From positions 248,001-312,000 of the forward strand of contig JAACJM010000095.1 in NCBI GenBank assembly GCA_013368315.1: a DNA stretch of 64,000 nt, in the 5' to 3' direction. Position 1 is the first letter of the stretch; every line of letters begins with the position of its first letter. The position numbers and the translations under genes were made by a program. Of the stretch, positions 1 through 11,390 are shown piece after piece. The notes below the pieces were generated by a model. The model did not search any database and was not told the origin of the DNA. It saw only the letters and a list, made by a program, of their open reading frames with translations. Source of the DNA: Tetrapyrgos nigripes (lineage: Eukaryota > Basidiomycota > Agaricomycetes > Agaricales > Campanellaceae).

Positions 1-1500
1 CTATTCTTGTTCACAAAGTGCAATACCAGAGGTGCTTTCTCTTCAAGCAGCTACTTTTACACAAAATTTTGCAACCATCAACTCAGGGGGAACAATCTTT
101 GGCAGCAACAATAATGCAACCAATCTTGGAAATGCTATGTATAGATCAAGATCTTATGATAGTACAAGTAGTGCCCAGTCTGAAAATACAGTCAGAGGCA
201 TTGAGGTTGAAACTATCATGGAGACTGATGAACATAGCTTGCCAGCATCATCTTCCAGTGGATCATCATATATTCCTATTGACTCTGATTTGGGGGTGTG
301 AAGTTTTCCTTTACCACACAGGAGATAGCTGCAATTTGTGCATGCATTAGTGATGTTGATCTTCCTACAAATGTTGAAAGGCCCCCAAAAAATCTTGGTG
401 AAGCATCTCATGGAAAGCTGAAAGCTGCCAATTACCTAGTTTTATTTACAATAATCTTCCCACTGGTTATACTAGAATTGTTATGGAATGTGGTTGAAGA
501 AGACTCTGGCTTTCGCAAAGCACTGTTAAGAAATTTCTACCATCTAGTTGCGTCAACAAATATTATCAGCTCCTTCTCAGTCTCCAATAGCGATGCAGAT
601 ACATACATGAGTCATTTTGTAAAATATCGAGCATCACTCCAGGATCAAAACCCAATGACCATTATGCCATGCACAATCAGGAATTACTCAAATATTGGGA
701 CCAGTGGCAGCTTTGAGTGAATTTCCAGGAGAAAGATTGAATGGGATGTTCCAAGGTATAAACACAAATAATCACATTTGTAAGTGACCTAGCTTTTTTA
801 TTATTCAAATGCTAATATTACTTATGTTCAGATGATATGGATTTTACAATGCTACATCAGATGTGTCGATGAGGCCAATTTGATGCATATTTAGAGGACC
901 AATCAGTTTCTCCTGAGTTTATCAGAAAGCTAAGAAGCTCTGAGCCAGATCTGAACAGTCTTGATTCTCATGCACAGGCTCAATTCTGGTCTGCCTCCTG
1001 GACCACAAATATTCCTGCAACTGAGTATGGTTATCTGCTCAATTACATGCAATCCCAGTCAGCTAATTGGATTGCATATAATGATTTCTCTACCAGAGGA
1101 AAATGGTCACATCTTCCATCTAGGGGCCTTCCATTGAGAGATTTTCATCAATCTGAAAAGAGAACATTTTCTACATACTCATCTCATAAAGGAAACAGTG
1201 CTATTCAGTTCTATTCTGATGAAAGGCAGACAGAAATTCCATCTGGCAGATTGTGTTAGAGAATAGATTGCGCACTTTTGTCTTTGTGAATGTTCACAAA
1301 GCTCTGCCAGCAATGGAAATTGAACAAACTCCATACTCAGAATACGACTTCAACACTAAACTTACCTCTACAATACCTTCAGGCATGATGGTCATTGATT
1401 CAAGCTGTATAATTACCCATGTAGTTTTCTACAAGTGTCCTGCAGGAACTTATAACATGTCTGAAGATTTTCTTATCCTATGCTCTTCTCTGGAATAGAG
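1..1500 (+). pseudogene. Decayed transposon-encoded protein, DUF4218/CACTA-like
   Basis: Several open stretches in different frames read as one protein of the long transposon-encoded family common in Agaricomycetes (from memory; not searched). A Ser-rich tail up to about 300 runs, through a frame change, into a segment with R-P-P-K-N-L-G and H-G-K-L-K-A-A (about 385-425), then NFYHLVAS (about 530-552). After a further frame change comes FPGERLNGMF (about 721-750). An intron with GTAAGT at 781 and AG near 830 fits. The frame continues with DFTMLHQMCR, a TGA stop, then LEDQ, and carries on to 1259. A last piece in another frame runs to 1498. At least two frame changes plus an in-frame stop show it is dead. 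The 5' part lies outside the window. Confidence 0.6.
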
Positions 1501-1686
1501 GTCGTTGGTAGAGACAAGTTTTGTAAGCCCAATTTGTACAAATTTCTCATCATTTATTGCAACTTTGTTAAATGCTCAGAATTTTTCAATATATCCAAAT
1601 TATAATGCTATTTAAATATAACTATAATGCAAGTTTTACACCAGGTAAAAGTAAATGATACAGAAGTCAAGCCACATGAATGCTAA

Positions 1687-2247
1687 CTAATTGTCCATCC
1701 TAACATCATCAGCAGTGGGAATATTGCTCTCATCAGTAGCTCTCTCCTTCCCTTTGTGCTGATGCTTTGAACTTGTGCCCTCCTCCAAATCATCATCTGT
1801 TTTCCTCTTGCATTTACTATCAGACTTTTCCCTGGCCTTGATCTCCTGCAACAACTTAATTGCCTCCTCCTGTTCGTCTGTAAGACTGAGGTCCTCATCA
1901 CCATCCATGTTCTCCAATATCACCTTCAACTCTGCAGCTGTTATATTCTAGACTTGCTCGCCAATAGGAGCCAGATAGTCATATCCATGGAGATCACAGC
2001 CATTTTGAAATGAAAGAAGGCAGATGGAATGATAGACAGCATTGTAGCAGGAGTAGGATGCACCAATAATATCTGGATGCCAGTTGACCAATCCAAAGCA
2101 TCCAACATACTGGAAGATAGACAGCAATGCACTCTCATCTACATGGGCAATGTTCTGAGCATGGACACTGTTAGATCTGACTGCCTGGTTAGACTGCAAC
2201 TTTGCAACCTTGACTCGAAATTCCTCCTGACGAGTGTCATGAGTCAT
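1687..2247 (-). pseudogene. Unrecognised ORF with one in-frame stop
   Basis: Read from 2247 downward, a frame of about 100 codons meets a TAG near 1948 and then continues in the same frame for about 86 codons to 1687. The first half is hydrophobic/aromatic with Cys and Tyr. The second half is strongly charged (Asp/Glu then Lys-rich, with E-Q-E-E-A-I-K-L-L-Q-E-I) and resembles the tail of a fungal transposon-type protein, but I cannot name the family. A real intron hiding the stop would have to be unusually short. It lies tail-to-tail with the decayed transposon gene to the left and may be another remnant. The start at 2247 is simply the first Met. Confidence 0.35.
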
Positions 2248-2249
2248 AT

Positions 2250-2867
2250 CTACAGGTACCCCTATCTCTCATTTTTCCATGCTTTCCCTACATTCATTGT
2301 GACTCATATTGACTTGTCTACCTTATAACACATGTACTTGAGTCTTACTGACTCATTTTCTTACTCTGACTTGTTCTGACTCATATTGACTCATAGTTAC
2401 AGTATATATACAGTAGCTATATCTGCATGTAACCCAGTCCTGATATTTTCAAACCCTAGTCTGCAATGCCACTGGTATTTCTCTGAACAACTGCTTTATC
2501 TCTGCACTTATCCATTCTGCTTCTATTTTGGCTTTACCTTTCCCGCAATATCAAGATATTCGCGACTGCCCAGCGGTTCCACACCTCAAGACCGTTCCGG
2601 ACGACATAACCTTATTCCCCTATTGGCATTCTTGACTTCGAGGTCCTTGCGGATATGGTCCCTGACATAATATCAGGACTACCACCACCTCCAGTCGCGA
2701 ATTTCCTTTGGACAACTCTTATTAAACCCCCATCTTACTTCGGACAACTTTCCTGATAGACTCATATAATTTCCTGCTTTGCTTTGGACGGCTTTCCCCA
2801 ACGTGATTTGGACGACATTAAATCATAAACAAATTTATTCAGACTACTGAAAACACGACACGAAGAC
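2250..2867. other. Non-coding stretch with clustered TGACTC(A) motifs
   Basis: No gene seen. From about 2235 to 2400 the motif TGACTC/TGACTCA recurs at least five times (e.g. near 2299, 2349, 2378 and 2388), the core bound by Gcn4/AP-1-type bZIP factors. From about 2560 to 2830 a loose repeat around CGGAC(A/G)AC recurs. Function unknown; an old LTR or promoter is possible. Confidence 0.3.
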
Positions 2868-3596
2868 ATGGATCTGATGAACCCTTTCTCAGATCTCTGG
2901 CTACAGCCTCCACCCTTATCCCTTACCCAAAGGATTGAACGGCACTACCTGTTGACAAGCCTAAGTCCCCTATGTCAAAGTTTGTTGCAAAGTGTTGGTG
3001 TTCCAAGCGGGAACATAGAAGCGGCGGGTGAGGAAGATTATGTTCAGTGGATCAGGATTTTGATGGATGAAACAAAAGTGGGACATGCACCAGAAGACAT
3101 CATCTGGCTAGTACATTGATCAGAGGTTGCACAAAGAATGAAAGAAGTATACGCACTCATCAATCATCCATACATTCTCTCTTTTCTCCCCTACGCAGAC
3201 CCCTCAATCAATCTCACAATCCCATCCCTAACCAGTAACCAATCCTTCAGATCCCAGAGTATTGAAGTATGCAGTCAAGGTGATGGTTTTGACAAAGGAG
3301 TGGTGTATATGGTGGTGACAAAGGATGAGATGACAAAGACTATGGCGGTAAGAAAAGATGATATGAGAACAAAGAATATGGCGGTGACTAATGATGAGAG
3401 GGTGACGTCGAACATGGCAGTAACGAATGAGAAGGCGGCAACGAAAAATGTGGTGATAACGAATATGGTGGCAAAAGAAGAGATGAAAGAGGCGATGGAT
3501 GATACAGCAGCCAAGGATGCGATAAAGACGGTGAAGGAGGAGGATATGGAGAAGGAAGTGATAAAGAAGAAAAGGATAAACAGCAGAAAAGAATGA
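2868..3596 (+). pseudogene. Unrecognised ORF with minisatellite-coded repeat and one stop
   Basis: An 83-codon frame ends at TGA 3117-3119, and the same frame reopens at once and runs to 3596. The upstream part is helical and unremarkable (PLSLTQRIERHYLL). The downstream part, about 3300-3590, contains imperfect repeats around (N/K)MAVTN(D/E), coded by an imperfect minisatellite rich in ATGGCGGT and AATGA, and becomes a Lys/Glu-rich tail. No known domain recognised. Either the TGA is a nonsense mutation or a small intron is missed; no convincing GT-AG pair is obvious around it. Could be a gag-like or orphan gene fragment. Confidence 0.35.
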
Positions 3597-3620
3597 AACT
3601 GCCGCCGTGCAATGAGTTGG

Positions 3621-4149
3621 CAAAAGAAACGGAGGGAAAACTAAGCATGTTTGTCAGCCACCAGAGGTATCAGAAGCGACAACCAGGGACATACCTACAA
3701 TATCCTCAGCAAAGGACAAAGGAGAAACAAACAGCCCGCACCCCAATCGCCGCGATATCCCATCCAAATGCGATTCTGAAGCGATCGAAGATGTCGAAAC
3801 CTGGCTCGATCCTCTTGGCGTACGGGCTTCGTCCCAAAATTTGGGCACGGTCGTGGTAGACGGAATGGGTATTGACAGCTCTCACTCGCAGCAAGGTCTC
3901 AACATACCTAACGAAGCAAAAAACGACAGAATAATCAGTAACAAATACACGAACAGCAAAAAGTTCTCACATACACCTTCAGTTACAAAAGTTTTGATGG
4001 CCGAAAAGGTTTTACATGCTGAAGACAAACGTGATGGCAGAGAGGAAATAATGAGCAAGGCATATAATGAAAAACAACAGCTGAAAGTGCAGAACTCACA
4101 GCAAGTCAGGATTTGTGTGGTTCTGAATTCAACAGCAAACCTTCTTTGA
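3621..4149 (+). CDS. Unrecognised open exon, ~176 codons
   Basis: A frame without stop runs from just after a TGA near 3620 to the TAG at 4149; its first Met is at 3841. Composition is polar (Ser, Asn, Lys, Asp), with a piece reading DVETWLDPLGVRASSQNLG that looks protein-like, but no family is recognised. It follows the repeat-rich ORF ending at 3596 in a different frame and may be a later exon of the same broken gene. It overlaps a minus-strand decayed gene at 4106-4495, so one of the two is probably spurious in that overlap. Confidence 0.25.
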
Positions 4150-5765
4150 TTTGGTCACGTAATTTTCCAGAGCATACCCTAGGTTCTGTCAGAAATTGTC
4201 CAAATATCAGAGTCAGTGACTCAAAAACATACCGTTCATCTCTTCCATACAGATATCCAACACCCTCTTCCACACACACAGTGAGATCATTACATGACTT
4301 AAGCAAAGAAAACACAATTCTTGGCCGACCCACGAGATCAAATCGAATTGACCAAGAGTTCAAGAACATGTCGTCGGTAGCCTCTCGGGCGCAGCTGTAG
4401 CTTCCATCGAGATGGGCACAACCTTGCACAAACCATCCCCTATGACTCAGACTCGATGGGAGAACTCTTTGTTGGGTCTGAACCTGTACCCACAACCCTC
4501 CAGAAAGAAAGCCAAGGTTGGAGTGTAACGCTGTGGGAAGAACCAGTGAATATATGGTTTACAATGGCTTTCCTTAAACCCTTCACATTGAAAAGTCCAT
4601 CTGTGGTGATGCCATGACTATGGGCATTATGTAACAACAGTACAGTGTTATCGAGGAATGGTGAGCAGCGTACACCAGCACTATAATGGCCACTAGCGAG
4701 ATCACGAAATAACTCCATGGCCTTAGAATTTTGCTCACTGGCAGTGGGTGCATGTTCAAAACTAACACTGCTGGGACCGGGAACTGGTTCAACTTCGGAG
4801 GACAGAATGAAGCAGGGGTAAAAAGAGGCATATAATAAGAAGGTAACACAGCATCACTGGAATGAGTTAACACACAACGTTCTGCAGAGGTTCCACTGCT
4901 GGAAAGACAGGCGAGGTACCTACAGAGGCAGGACGGTCAGCTGCTGTAGTTCTCCTCGGTACCCATTGAGAATGACTCACTGTTACCCAAATTTGAGGAG
5001 GATGATGCTATGTGAGATGCCTTCAGGATCACATCTCTGCTACCACTACCGTGCAGGTCAACAATGGGAGCTAGAACACTGTAAGTACCAATTCCTTGTA
5101 GAGCTTTCTATAGCCATGGACAAGTGGACTCACTGGACCCAGAGGCAGCTCGTGACAGGAGTGGGTGGTGCAATGAGGGTCCATTGGATACTGTGAATGT
5201 ACAGCCTCAATTGAGATGTGGAATGGGAGCGGGGAAAGTGTCTTTACTAGGGGGGAACGAGTAAACTTGAGGTAAAGATACAGATGAAGAGACAGAAGTA
5301 TCAATGGTTGCATTCTGAATACCAGAGATAGAAGCGTTCTGAATAAGACCAGGGAGTTCTGGTAGGCTTGCCCTCAGACAGGCGTTGAAAGTGTCCTTGC
5401 CCAGGACCACTGAAGTGTTATAGGGGCAGTAATTTGTGAGCGTAAGGTCAATTGTGTCGTCAAAGGTATCAAGTCAGACAGAATGGTAACAGGCAGCGAG
5501 CCGACAATGCCTGATTCGAACTCAGGGAAAGGCAAACCGCATTGTTTGGCATAGGAGACAGAGAGCAATGAACTTGTTAGACATTGGTCACAAGCATACA
5601 AAAGAACAGAGATGCCTTCGATGAGAATGGTGAGAAGAACCATGACGAAAAGAGGAAAGAGAGAAAGATGTTGGGTGGTGGTTGGGCTGAACAGATCTTG
5701 AGGTAGACAAAGAAGACGTGAGTGGGAAAGCAGGGGTCAGCGAATGTGTGCAGATACCCACCCAC
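4106..5765 (-). pseudogene. Decayed gene with SAP-like segment, Helitron-associated type
   Basis: Minus-strand open pieces at 5643-5374, 5410-5207, 4873-4583, 4718-4440 and 4495-4106 lie in different frames. The most protein-like piece (4718-4440) contains GVRCSPFLDN, HSHGITTDGLFNVKGLRKAI and NHIFTGS. From memory this matches the SAP-like N-terminal segments of long proteins carried by basidiomycete Helitrons or neighbouring genes. Other pieces contain NACLRASLPELPGL and RDERYVFESLTLIFGQFL. Frame changes without convincing introns suggest decay. If the assignment holds, this is the kind of N-terminal part that the truncated Helitron at 56.3-62.1 kb lacks, but the two do not adjoin. Confidence 0.4.
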
Positions 5766-6122
5766 ACTGACTAAGGTAAAAGAAGAGGGGTGTTCAGATA
5801 GGACAGCAATTGCCGGCCCAGGTACACAAGGAATGCGAGCTCCAGATCACAAACAGCAAGCCCACTAAAGCACCGTGCGAGCGCGGCGAGATTGACCGGA
5901 CACTCCCGATCACTGATCGCCCATGGAAACGTAAATTTGATTGCTTCGTAAAAACCCACTACTTACATAGTGGGAATTTTGGAAGTGTGAAATTTTTTAT
6001 GGTTTACAGGCTTGTATCAGTGTAATTATGGGTCCGTTTATAGTTCTTGACTTAGTTCTTGTCATCCAGAGCTGTCTTGGAAGGTGATTGAGCCATTTGG
6101 CGTACATCCAATGAGTTGGCCC
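5766..6122. other. Non-coding stretch left of hAT element
   Basis: A 71-codon plus-strand frame at 5810-6025 has no recognisable domain and I do not call it a gene. The stretch ends in the 8-bp duplication GTTGGCCC (6115-6122) flanking the neighbouring element. Confidence 0.3.
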
Positions 6123-8276
6123 TAGTGAACTGCAGGGATATCCCCAGGTATTTTTGGGCGTACCGGTACCCCTACGCGTGAAAACCCTTACCTGTCAGAA
6201 GGGTACGGGTTTTTTACAGGTTGGCAGGTACGGGTACGGGTTTGTACCCCTGGCAGGTAACCCGTCAGTTCACAAGTATATATATATAATGTAACTATCT
6301 AAATCCAACTACTAGCTATGGAATATTATTACGAGGCCTCTTAAAGGCCGAGTTAATTTATGTCGACCTCGAAAATTTTACCATGACCTCAAACTCCCCT
6401 TTTTGTTGCCACAGCTGGTCTCTGCCCTTCCTGACAACTGGAATGTCCAGACTCAGTCTGGACTGTATGTTATGCTAGCATGCCAAATCGGTCTGCCCTT
6501 CTTCCCTCTCGCTTTCCACCGATTCTCCCTCCCTTCTGCATAACCTGAGTTGGACTACGTGAAAGGGCCTCGTAATTTGCCATGCGAAGCAATGGCCCTT
6601 TGCCCCGGTTTTTTGAAGGTGGGATACATCAGTTTTGCTTTGTTCAAGCATTCAGCCACAGTGATCAAGGCTTTCCGGCGTGTGAACAGCAATGTGTCAC
6701 TTACCCATATTTGGATGTCGTGCTGGAAAAATACTATTATTGAACTATGTACTAAAGAATTACACAGCATGCACTCAAAGTAGTGAATATATTGAGGTAA
6801 ACTACGGGTACAAAATCTTGGATGGCAGGTACATCAGTCAAACGGCAAACCCACTTTTCCCGACTTTTCAGCAACTTTTTCCAGTAAGCGGTCGGCTTTC
6901 AAAACACAGGGCCCATCGCTTTTCAAAGTATCAAATACTTTCACAAGTGATGTCTCCGAGAGCCAAAAGGTTGACAAAAGTTCCAAAAAGTTACAGACTA
7001 AAGCAAAGAGAGCAGAGCGAAAAGCTGTATTCTAGCGGCAGGTGGACTGCCTTTTTTGTACATGTGCACACATGGATTATAGATATTTACAGATTGTTCT
7101 TCTAGTATACTCAAGAATAGTATCCTAGTGTCATGCTGCCCACTCTCGTCACGCGTCATCCTAGACATCGCCTCGTCCCTATGGCCGTCATTCTCTAGCC
7201 CACTCCTACATTTGGAATACCCGGCGTACAAAGGCGAGCAAACTGGCTGAACTGAAAACATTGTCCATAAAATTTTCGTAGATTGAGTGCTGAAAAGACT
7301 AGTCAGCAACAGTGATGATAAAGTATCAGGCATAGTTACCATATGAGTGCAACCAGTCAGGAGAAAGACAGGAAGTATCCCAGTAGTGTGTTATTTGTTA
7401 CCGGATGGTGTGAGCACAGTTTTTCTGAGCAAATAAAATCAATAATGAAGATGAAAAACCAGTGAAAGTACAAGAGACACACCGCTCGAGATATCCCATA
7501 TGGTCACTGTCTTCCTCGTTCATTTTCGCTGAATACATATGCGAAGGTTACTCAAGATGTTGTATGCTTGAAGTGTTGCTATAATCCAAGGGACTTGAGG
7601 AGCTTGAAGAAGGGCCTTTGGTGGAGGAGACTTGAATTCTTTAGTATGTAGTACTTGAGGGGTCAAGAATGTTGAGGCCAGACAGATACATGCATTGCCA
7701 AGGGCCAAACGATGACGATGGAACAACATGGCTGATGTAGTGTGGCTTGATACTGTATAGCAGCAGAGTTCGAATGAAACTTGAAGAATTTTGGAAATGC
7801 GAGACACGCGCTCGCCAGACACTGCCAGCTGTATACAGAGAAGGTAGACCTCCAATCTGAGCTCTCCAGCATGCGAGAGAGGCTGGACCAACTTCTAGGA
7901 GAGCTACTTAAAATAATACATACTACACACAGGAACTACTACTGAGTATAGATGTAGTTGACTGCTTCCAAAAAAAGCAGCTGCGGAAGCTGGTGAAAAG
8001 CTTTCACCGGGTACAAAAAAGCGAAAGGCGATAAAAGCTGATTGAAAAAAGCGAAAGGATGAAAAAAGTCCCAGGAGAAAAGCCGATCAAAAGCGATCGT
8101 CGGAAAAAGGCACCAAAAGGACCTAAAAGCCGGAGAAAGTTGATTTGCCGTTTTACTGATGTACGGCGGGTCTGCCTTACGGGTAAGGGTCAGCACGGGT
8201 TTTGAAATCCATACCCGTACCCTTGAGACCCCTACCCATGACCCCCCACGACCCCCCAAACCCCTGCTTTTCACTA
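6123..8276. mobile_element. hAT-type DNA transposon, non-autonomous or decayed
   Basis: The element starts TAGTGAACTGCAGGG and ends with the inverted counterpart CCCTGCTTTTCACTA. It is flanked by a perfect 8-bp direct duplication GTTGGCCC (6115-6122 and 8277-8284). The 8-bp duplication and a terminus fitting YARNG are hallmarks of the hAT superfamily. Subterminal DNA at both ends is packed with GGTACGGG / CCCGTACC motifs, likely transposase-binding sites. A second, internal inverted pair (about 6825-6935 versus 8000-8170) shares a GTACATCAGT-AAACGGCAAA core. No transposase domain is recognised in the open frames. A small Helitron-like insertion sits inside at about 6332-6608. Confidence 0.8.
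6332..6608 (+). mobile_element. Small non-autonomous Helitron-like element
   Basis: The left end reads TTACGAGGCCTCTTAAAGGC. The right end carries the hairpin-forming GGGCCTCGTAATTTGCCATG...GCGAAGCAATGGCCC. The same right-end hairpin occurs reversed at about 40385-40415, 8711-8757 and at the end of the helicase-bearing Helitron (56266-56298), and the left-end pattern recurs reversed near 41200-41230. Length is about 275 bp with no coding capacity. Exact ends are uncertain by a few bases. Confidence 0.55.
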
Positions 8277-8284
8277 GTTGGCCC

Positions 8285-8600
8285 GACACCCGCCACCTGA
8301 GTACGAATGTCTAGATACCCGTGGGGTCACCCCAGTGCGTTAGGATTAGGGCTTCCCTGCGAGGCGCACAGCGCCGAGCCAAGGGTAAGCCAAAAATGGA
8401 AGGTCAGTATTACGTTGAACCTTCCATATATAGGCATACTTCCCTATTTAGTAGGCATCGGTCGGTCAGTCGGGTCCCAGAGGCCGTTAAAAATTTTTTC
8501 GACGTAGTGTACGAAATTAAAATTTTCGGTCCCCCTTGGTACACCATCGAGATTAGCAGCGTTACAATTAGGATTAATGTTGGAGGGTAGGCCGGGACCG
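8285..8600. other. Low-information segment partly duplicated near 31.4 kb
   Basis: From about 8545 on, the sequence matches the DNA around 31400-31450 (a CATCGAGATT.GCAGCGTTAC block). No gene is supported. Confidence 0.35.
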
Positions 8601-8710
8601 TTTGCGTTTGCGTTGATCTGGTCAATTTGGTGGCCGGTTGGTCATTGAAAGAAAAAGCTAAAGAGGTGGCATGGGCAGCGGCAGTGGGAGCCATCACTAA
8701 TGATGGTGAC

Positions 8711-8763
8711 TGGGGTAAGGGGCCACTGCTTCGCATGGCAAGCTACAAGGCCCCTTCCTTTGT
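8711..8763 (-). mobile_element. Orphan Helitron-type terminal hairpin
   Basis: A 53-bp insert containing GGGGCCACTGCTTCGCATGG and closing with GGCCCC is the same hairpin seen at Helitron-like 3' ends elsewhere in the window. It is flanked by a 40-bp direct duplication of host sequence (8671-8710 and 8764-8803, one mismatch). The homologous site at about 31537-31577 has one copy and no hairpin. Confidence 0.6.
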
Positions 8764-8854
8764 ATGGGCAGTGGCAGTGGGAGCCATCACTAATGATGGT
8801 GACAACAACGACGGTGATGGTGACGGTGGTGGCGGGTGGTAGTGACAGTTTCTA

Positions 8855-10569
8855 TGCTGTTCAAATTGCACATTTATTATTTACCCGCACTCTCGATATT
8901 TTTCCCCACACTCACAGACTTTTCCCGCACACAGTGACCTACTTTCCCCGCACACTCTCGAAAACTCTCCTGCACCCAATGTTCACGAAGTAAATTCCTG
9001 GGCCTAGATGACTATCCACAGCTTCCCCGTGAAAATAAGACCCATTTACAGCGTTCCTGGCCCATTGCAAGCTCAGAAATAGTACACTACTTCCACCACA
9101 AGCTCCTACAAGCTTCCTAGCCACAATTGTAAGGGTATTGCTACTAGTAGGAGTACATAAGCAGCACTGTATTATAATGATCATTAGACGGACAATGGTA
9201 CATACATATCCTGGAACTCAGGAAAATAGGCCTTCTTGAGGAGGAACCGGAATGACTTTAGTGGACAACTATGTTACAAAAAAAAACGGAGAAAAATTCA
9301 AGCGTGATACCAGGTTGAAAGCCGAGATTATTGAAGGTGAATTGAAGAGGTGTAAGGGCTCTGTCTATATCATCAGAACAACAGAAGTACATACTTCCAG
9401 GCAGTATAAGTATCTACGCAGTTGCGCCCACAGTAGTTAGTCTTTTTACCTCTTATTTGTCTCTACCTCGTATTCTCTGCTATAGAACGGGTTTATTTGA
9501 AGATTTGGGTACGAAGCAAGAAGAGATCGACTCACGAACATCCTCGGTTCATCCAGAACCATTCACGGCTAAATTAGAGCCGTTACAAAAGGATAGCCAG
9601 AGACAAAAGGTTTTAAATGAGAGAAAGCTGGCAGCAAACAAACAGTCAGCTTCTGGGGAAATCGATGCAGAGAATGACGACCTACCATCTTCACTTCTGT
9701 CTACTCGATATACAACCAAGGAGAACCAGTGCAAGAGGACGGTGAATACCTAGAAGTCAGCAATATGGGACGAGAACTATGTTCGCTAGAAGCAGACACG
9801 ACCAGAAAGAAAAGAGGATGACCATGAAGCCGAGAGACCTAAACCAAAAGGAAGCCCCAGATGCAAGCAACACAAGTTAGCATCAGGGCGAAAGACACCA
9901 GTCGAAGCCTAGGAATGGTTCTGTGGACAAATGAACCACGCAGAACATTTAAAGACATAGGACTACGTACCAAGTTGAGTATCTGAAACCTATCTCATAG
10001 CCTGTTCTTGGTACCCTTCAACCGAAGTCTTTGATCCTTTTAATTTAAAGTAGCTTTGAAACATTTACGCAGGCTGGAAGTTTCCGATTATTGCGTGTTT
10101 TGACGTGTCGAAAGAGTATGGGGCGGCAAAACATATCAAAGGGGCATTGAGTGAAGATATTGTGGAGGGGAGGTTCTCAGTCCAGAAAGCTCTTGAACGA
10201 CAGGATGGACATGATAGTAGTCGTCCATCAAAAGAGCTTGCAGCGTGGCAGTTCCTGCTCCACGCAAAGCACGTGTCAGTCGTGTGCTCATCACCTGACC
10301 TGACGCGTCGCGTCTGGAGAACCTTCCAGACCCCATAGTACTGTTATTCAGACGTTTGAAGCATTTCCATCTATACAAGTAATCCAAGAAAGCCCAAAAA
10401 ACATCGCATAATGGATTTAAATCCCATGCAGAAGTTTCGAACATTGAGGGTGCGGGACAACTCAACTGTGGGTGCGGCAAAACTCAGTGAGTGCGGGGAT
10501 TTCGACTATGAGTGCGGGAAATATCGAGTATGTGCGGGTACAAATAATAAAAGTGCAAATTGAACAGCA
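8855..10569. mobile_element. TIR element with ~130-bp imperfect termini, TA duplication
   Basis: The left end TGCTGTTCAAATTGCAC and right end GTGCAAATTGAACAGCA are inverted repeats, flanked by TA on both sides (8853-8854, 10570-10571). The inverted similarity extends about 130 bp inward, with CCGCAC recurring roughly every 20-25 bp on both sides. The TA duplication would fit Tc1/mariner-type or another TA-targeting family. Internal frames (e.g. 9457-9753 and 10105-10338 on plus) show no transposase signature I can name, so it is probably non-autonomous. It sits inside low-complexity gene copy 1; the matching locus near 31.6-31.73 kb lacks it. Confidence 0.7.
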
Positions 10570-11390
10570 TAGGATCCTGCGCATGACTGTGACTTTGACT
10601 TTTCGAAGGTATAAGTGTAGTTGTCCTCCTCGCGTCCGCAGAATGAGGGATACATCCTTCATCATTGACCATACCCGTACCCATACCCTTGTACCTATAG
10701 GCATCGCTGCATCCATAGCCCCCTCCTCCCCTCCGTCTCCCTGTCCCCTTCTACCCCCTTCGCCTCTAGATCCCTCACCCTCTCTCTGCTTCTCTCCTCT
10801 TCCATACCCATACCACTTCTACAACATCGACATCCTTCGGACTATCCATATTTATATTTACATTCCTATGAACCCCCCATTTGCCTTGACAATGCTCATG
10901 CTGATGCTCAAGGAGACATCGACGTTGTTTGCATTTGCGTTTGAGTCAGGATTGTATGTCGACGTCGGGGTAAGGATGGGTGGTGTAACTGGGTTTGACG
11001 TAAGGTGAGGAGGGGTAAAGGTACTCGTATTCGGAAATATCGATACCAGAAAACGAAAACACCGCATCGAAAAAACGGTATGAGTATGTCTAGTTCCCCC
11101 TCCACCTGTACCTGTGAGATTGAAGGTGGGTGTGGGCGTGCAAGTGGGTGAGGGGAATGAGAAAGCCCAGGTCCACGGGCAGGGGTATACAGCTGCTTGA
11201 TGGAGTTGTGACCAGGCAGGTATATCCTGAGAAGACCCAGAATTACCACCTGCAATGGGAACGGGAACTGGTATAGGTACAGGGACAGAAGGAGCCAAGA
11301 GGTGTGCAGCTGGTCTACCTGAGACCAGACCTTGGGGGAGAGAGGGGATCTGGAGAGGGCTTATGACCCAAAAGTACATCATGCCCTAGA

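Larger units (their letters stand above)
8480..11390 (-). pseudogene. Low-complexity Pro/Thr/Asn-rich gene, copy 1, interrupted
   Basis: The outer parts (about 8545-8850 and 10573-11390) match the gene copy at 30.6-32.8 kb, while 8855-10569 is an inserted TIR element. The longest frame, 11382-10858, encodes Pro/Val/Ile/Thr dipeptide runs (VPIPVPVPIAGG) and then PDSNANANNVDVS. No catalytic or DNA-binding domain is recognised; such compositions are common in fungal regulatory proteins, but that is only a guess. The insertion and rearranged order make this copy non-functional. Confidence 0.45.

Noticed and set aside
3228..3648. Minus-strand His/Tyr/Leu-rich ORFs opposite 3.2-3.6 kb
   Set aside because: Shadows of the minisatellite-like repeat; composition is explained by the opposite strand.
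8335..8360. Telomere-like TTAGG..TTAGGG
   Set aside because: Only one or two isolated units; no telomeric array.
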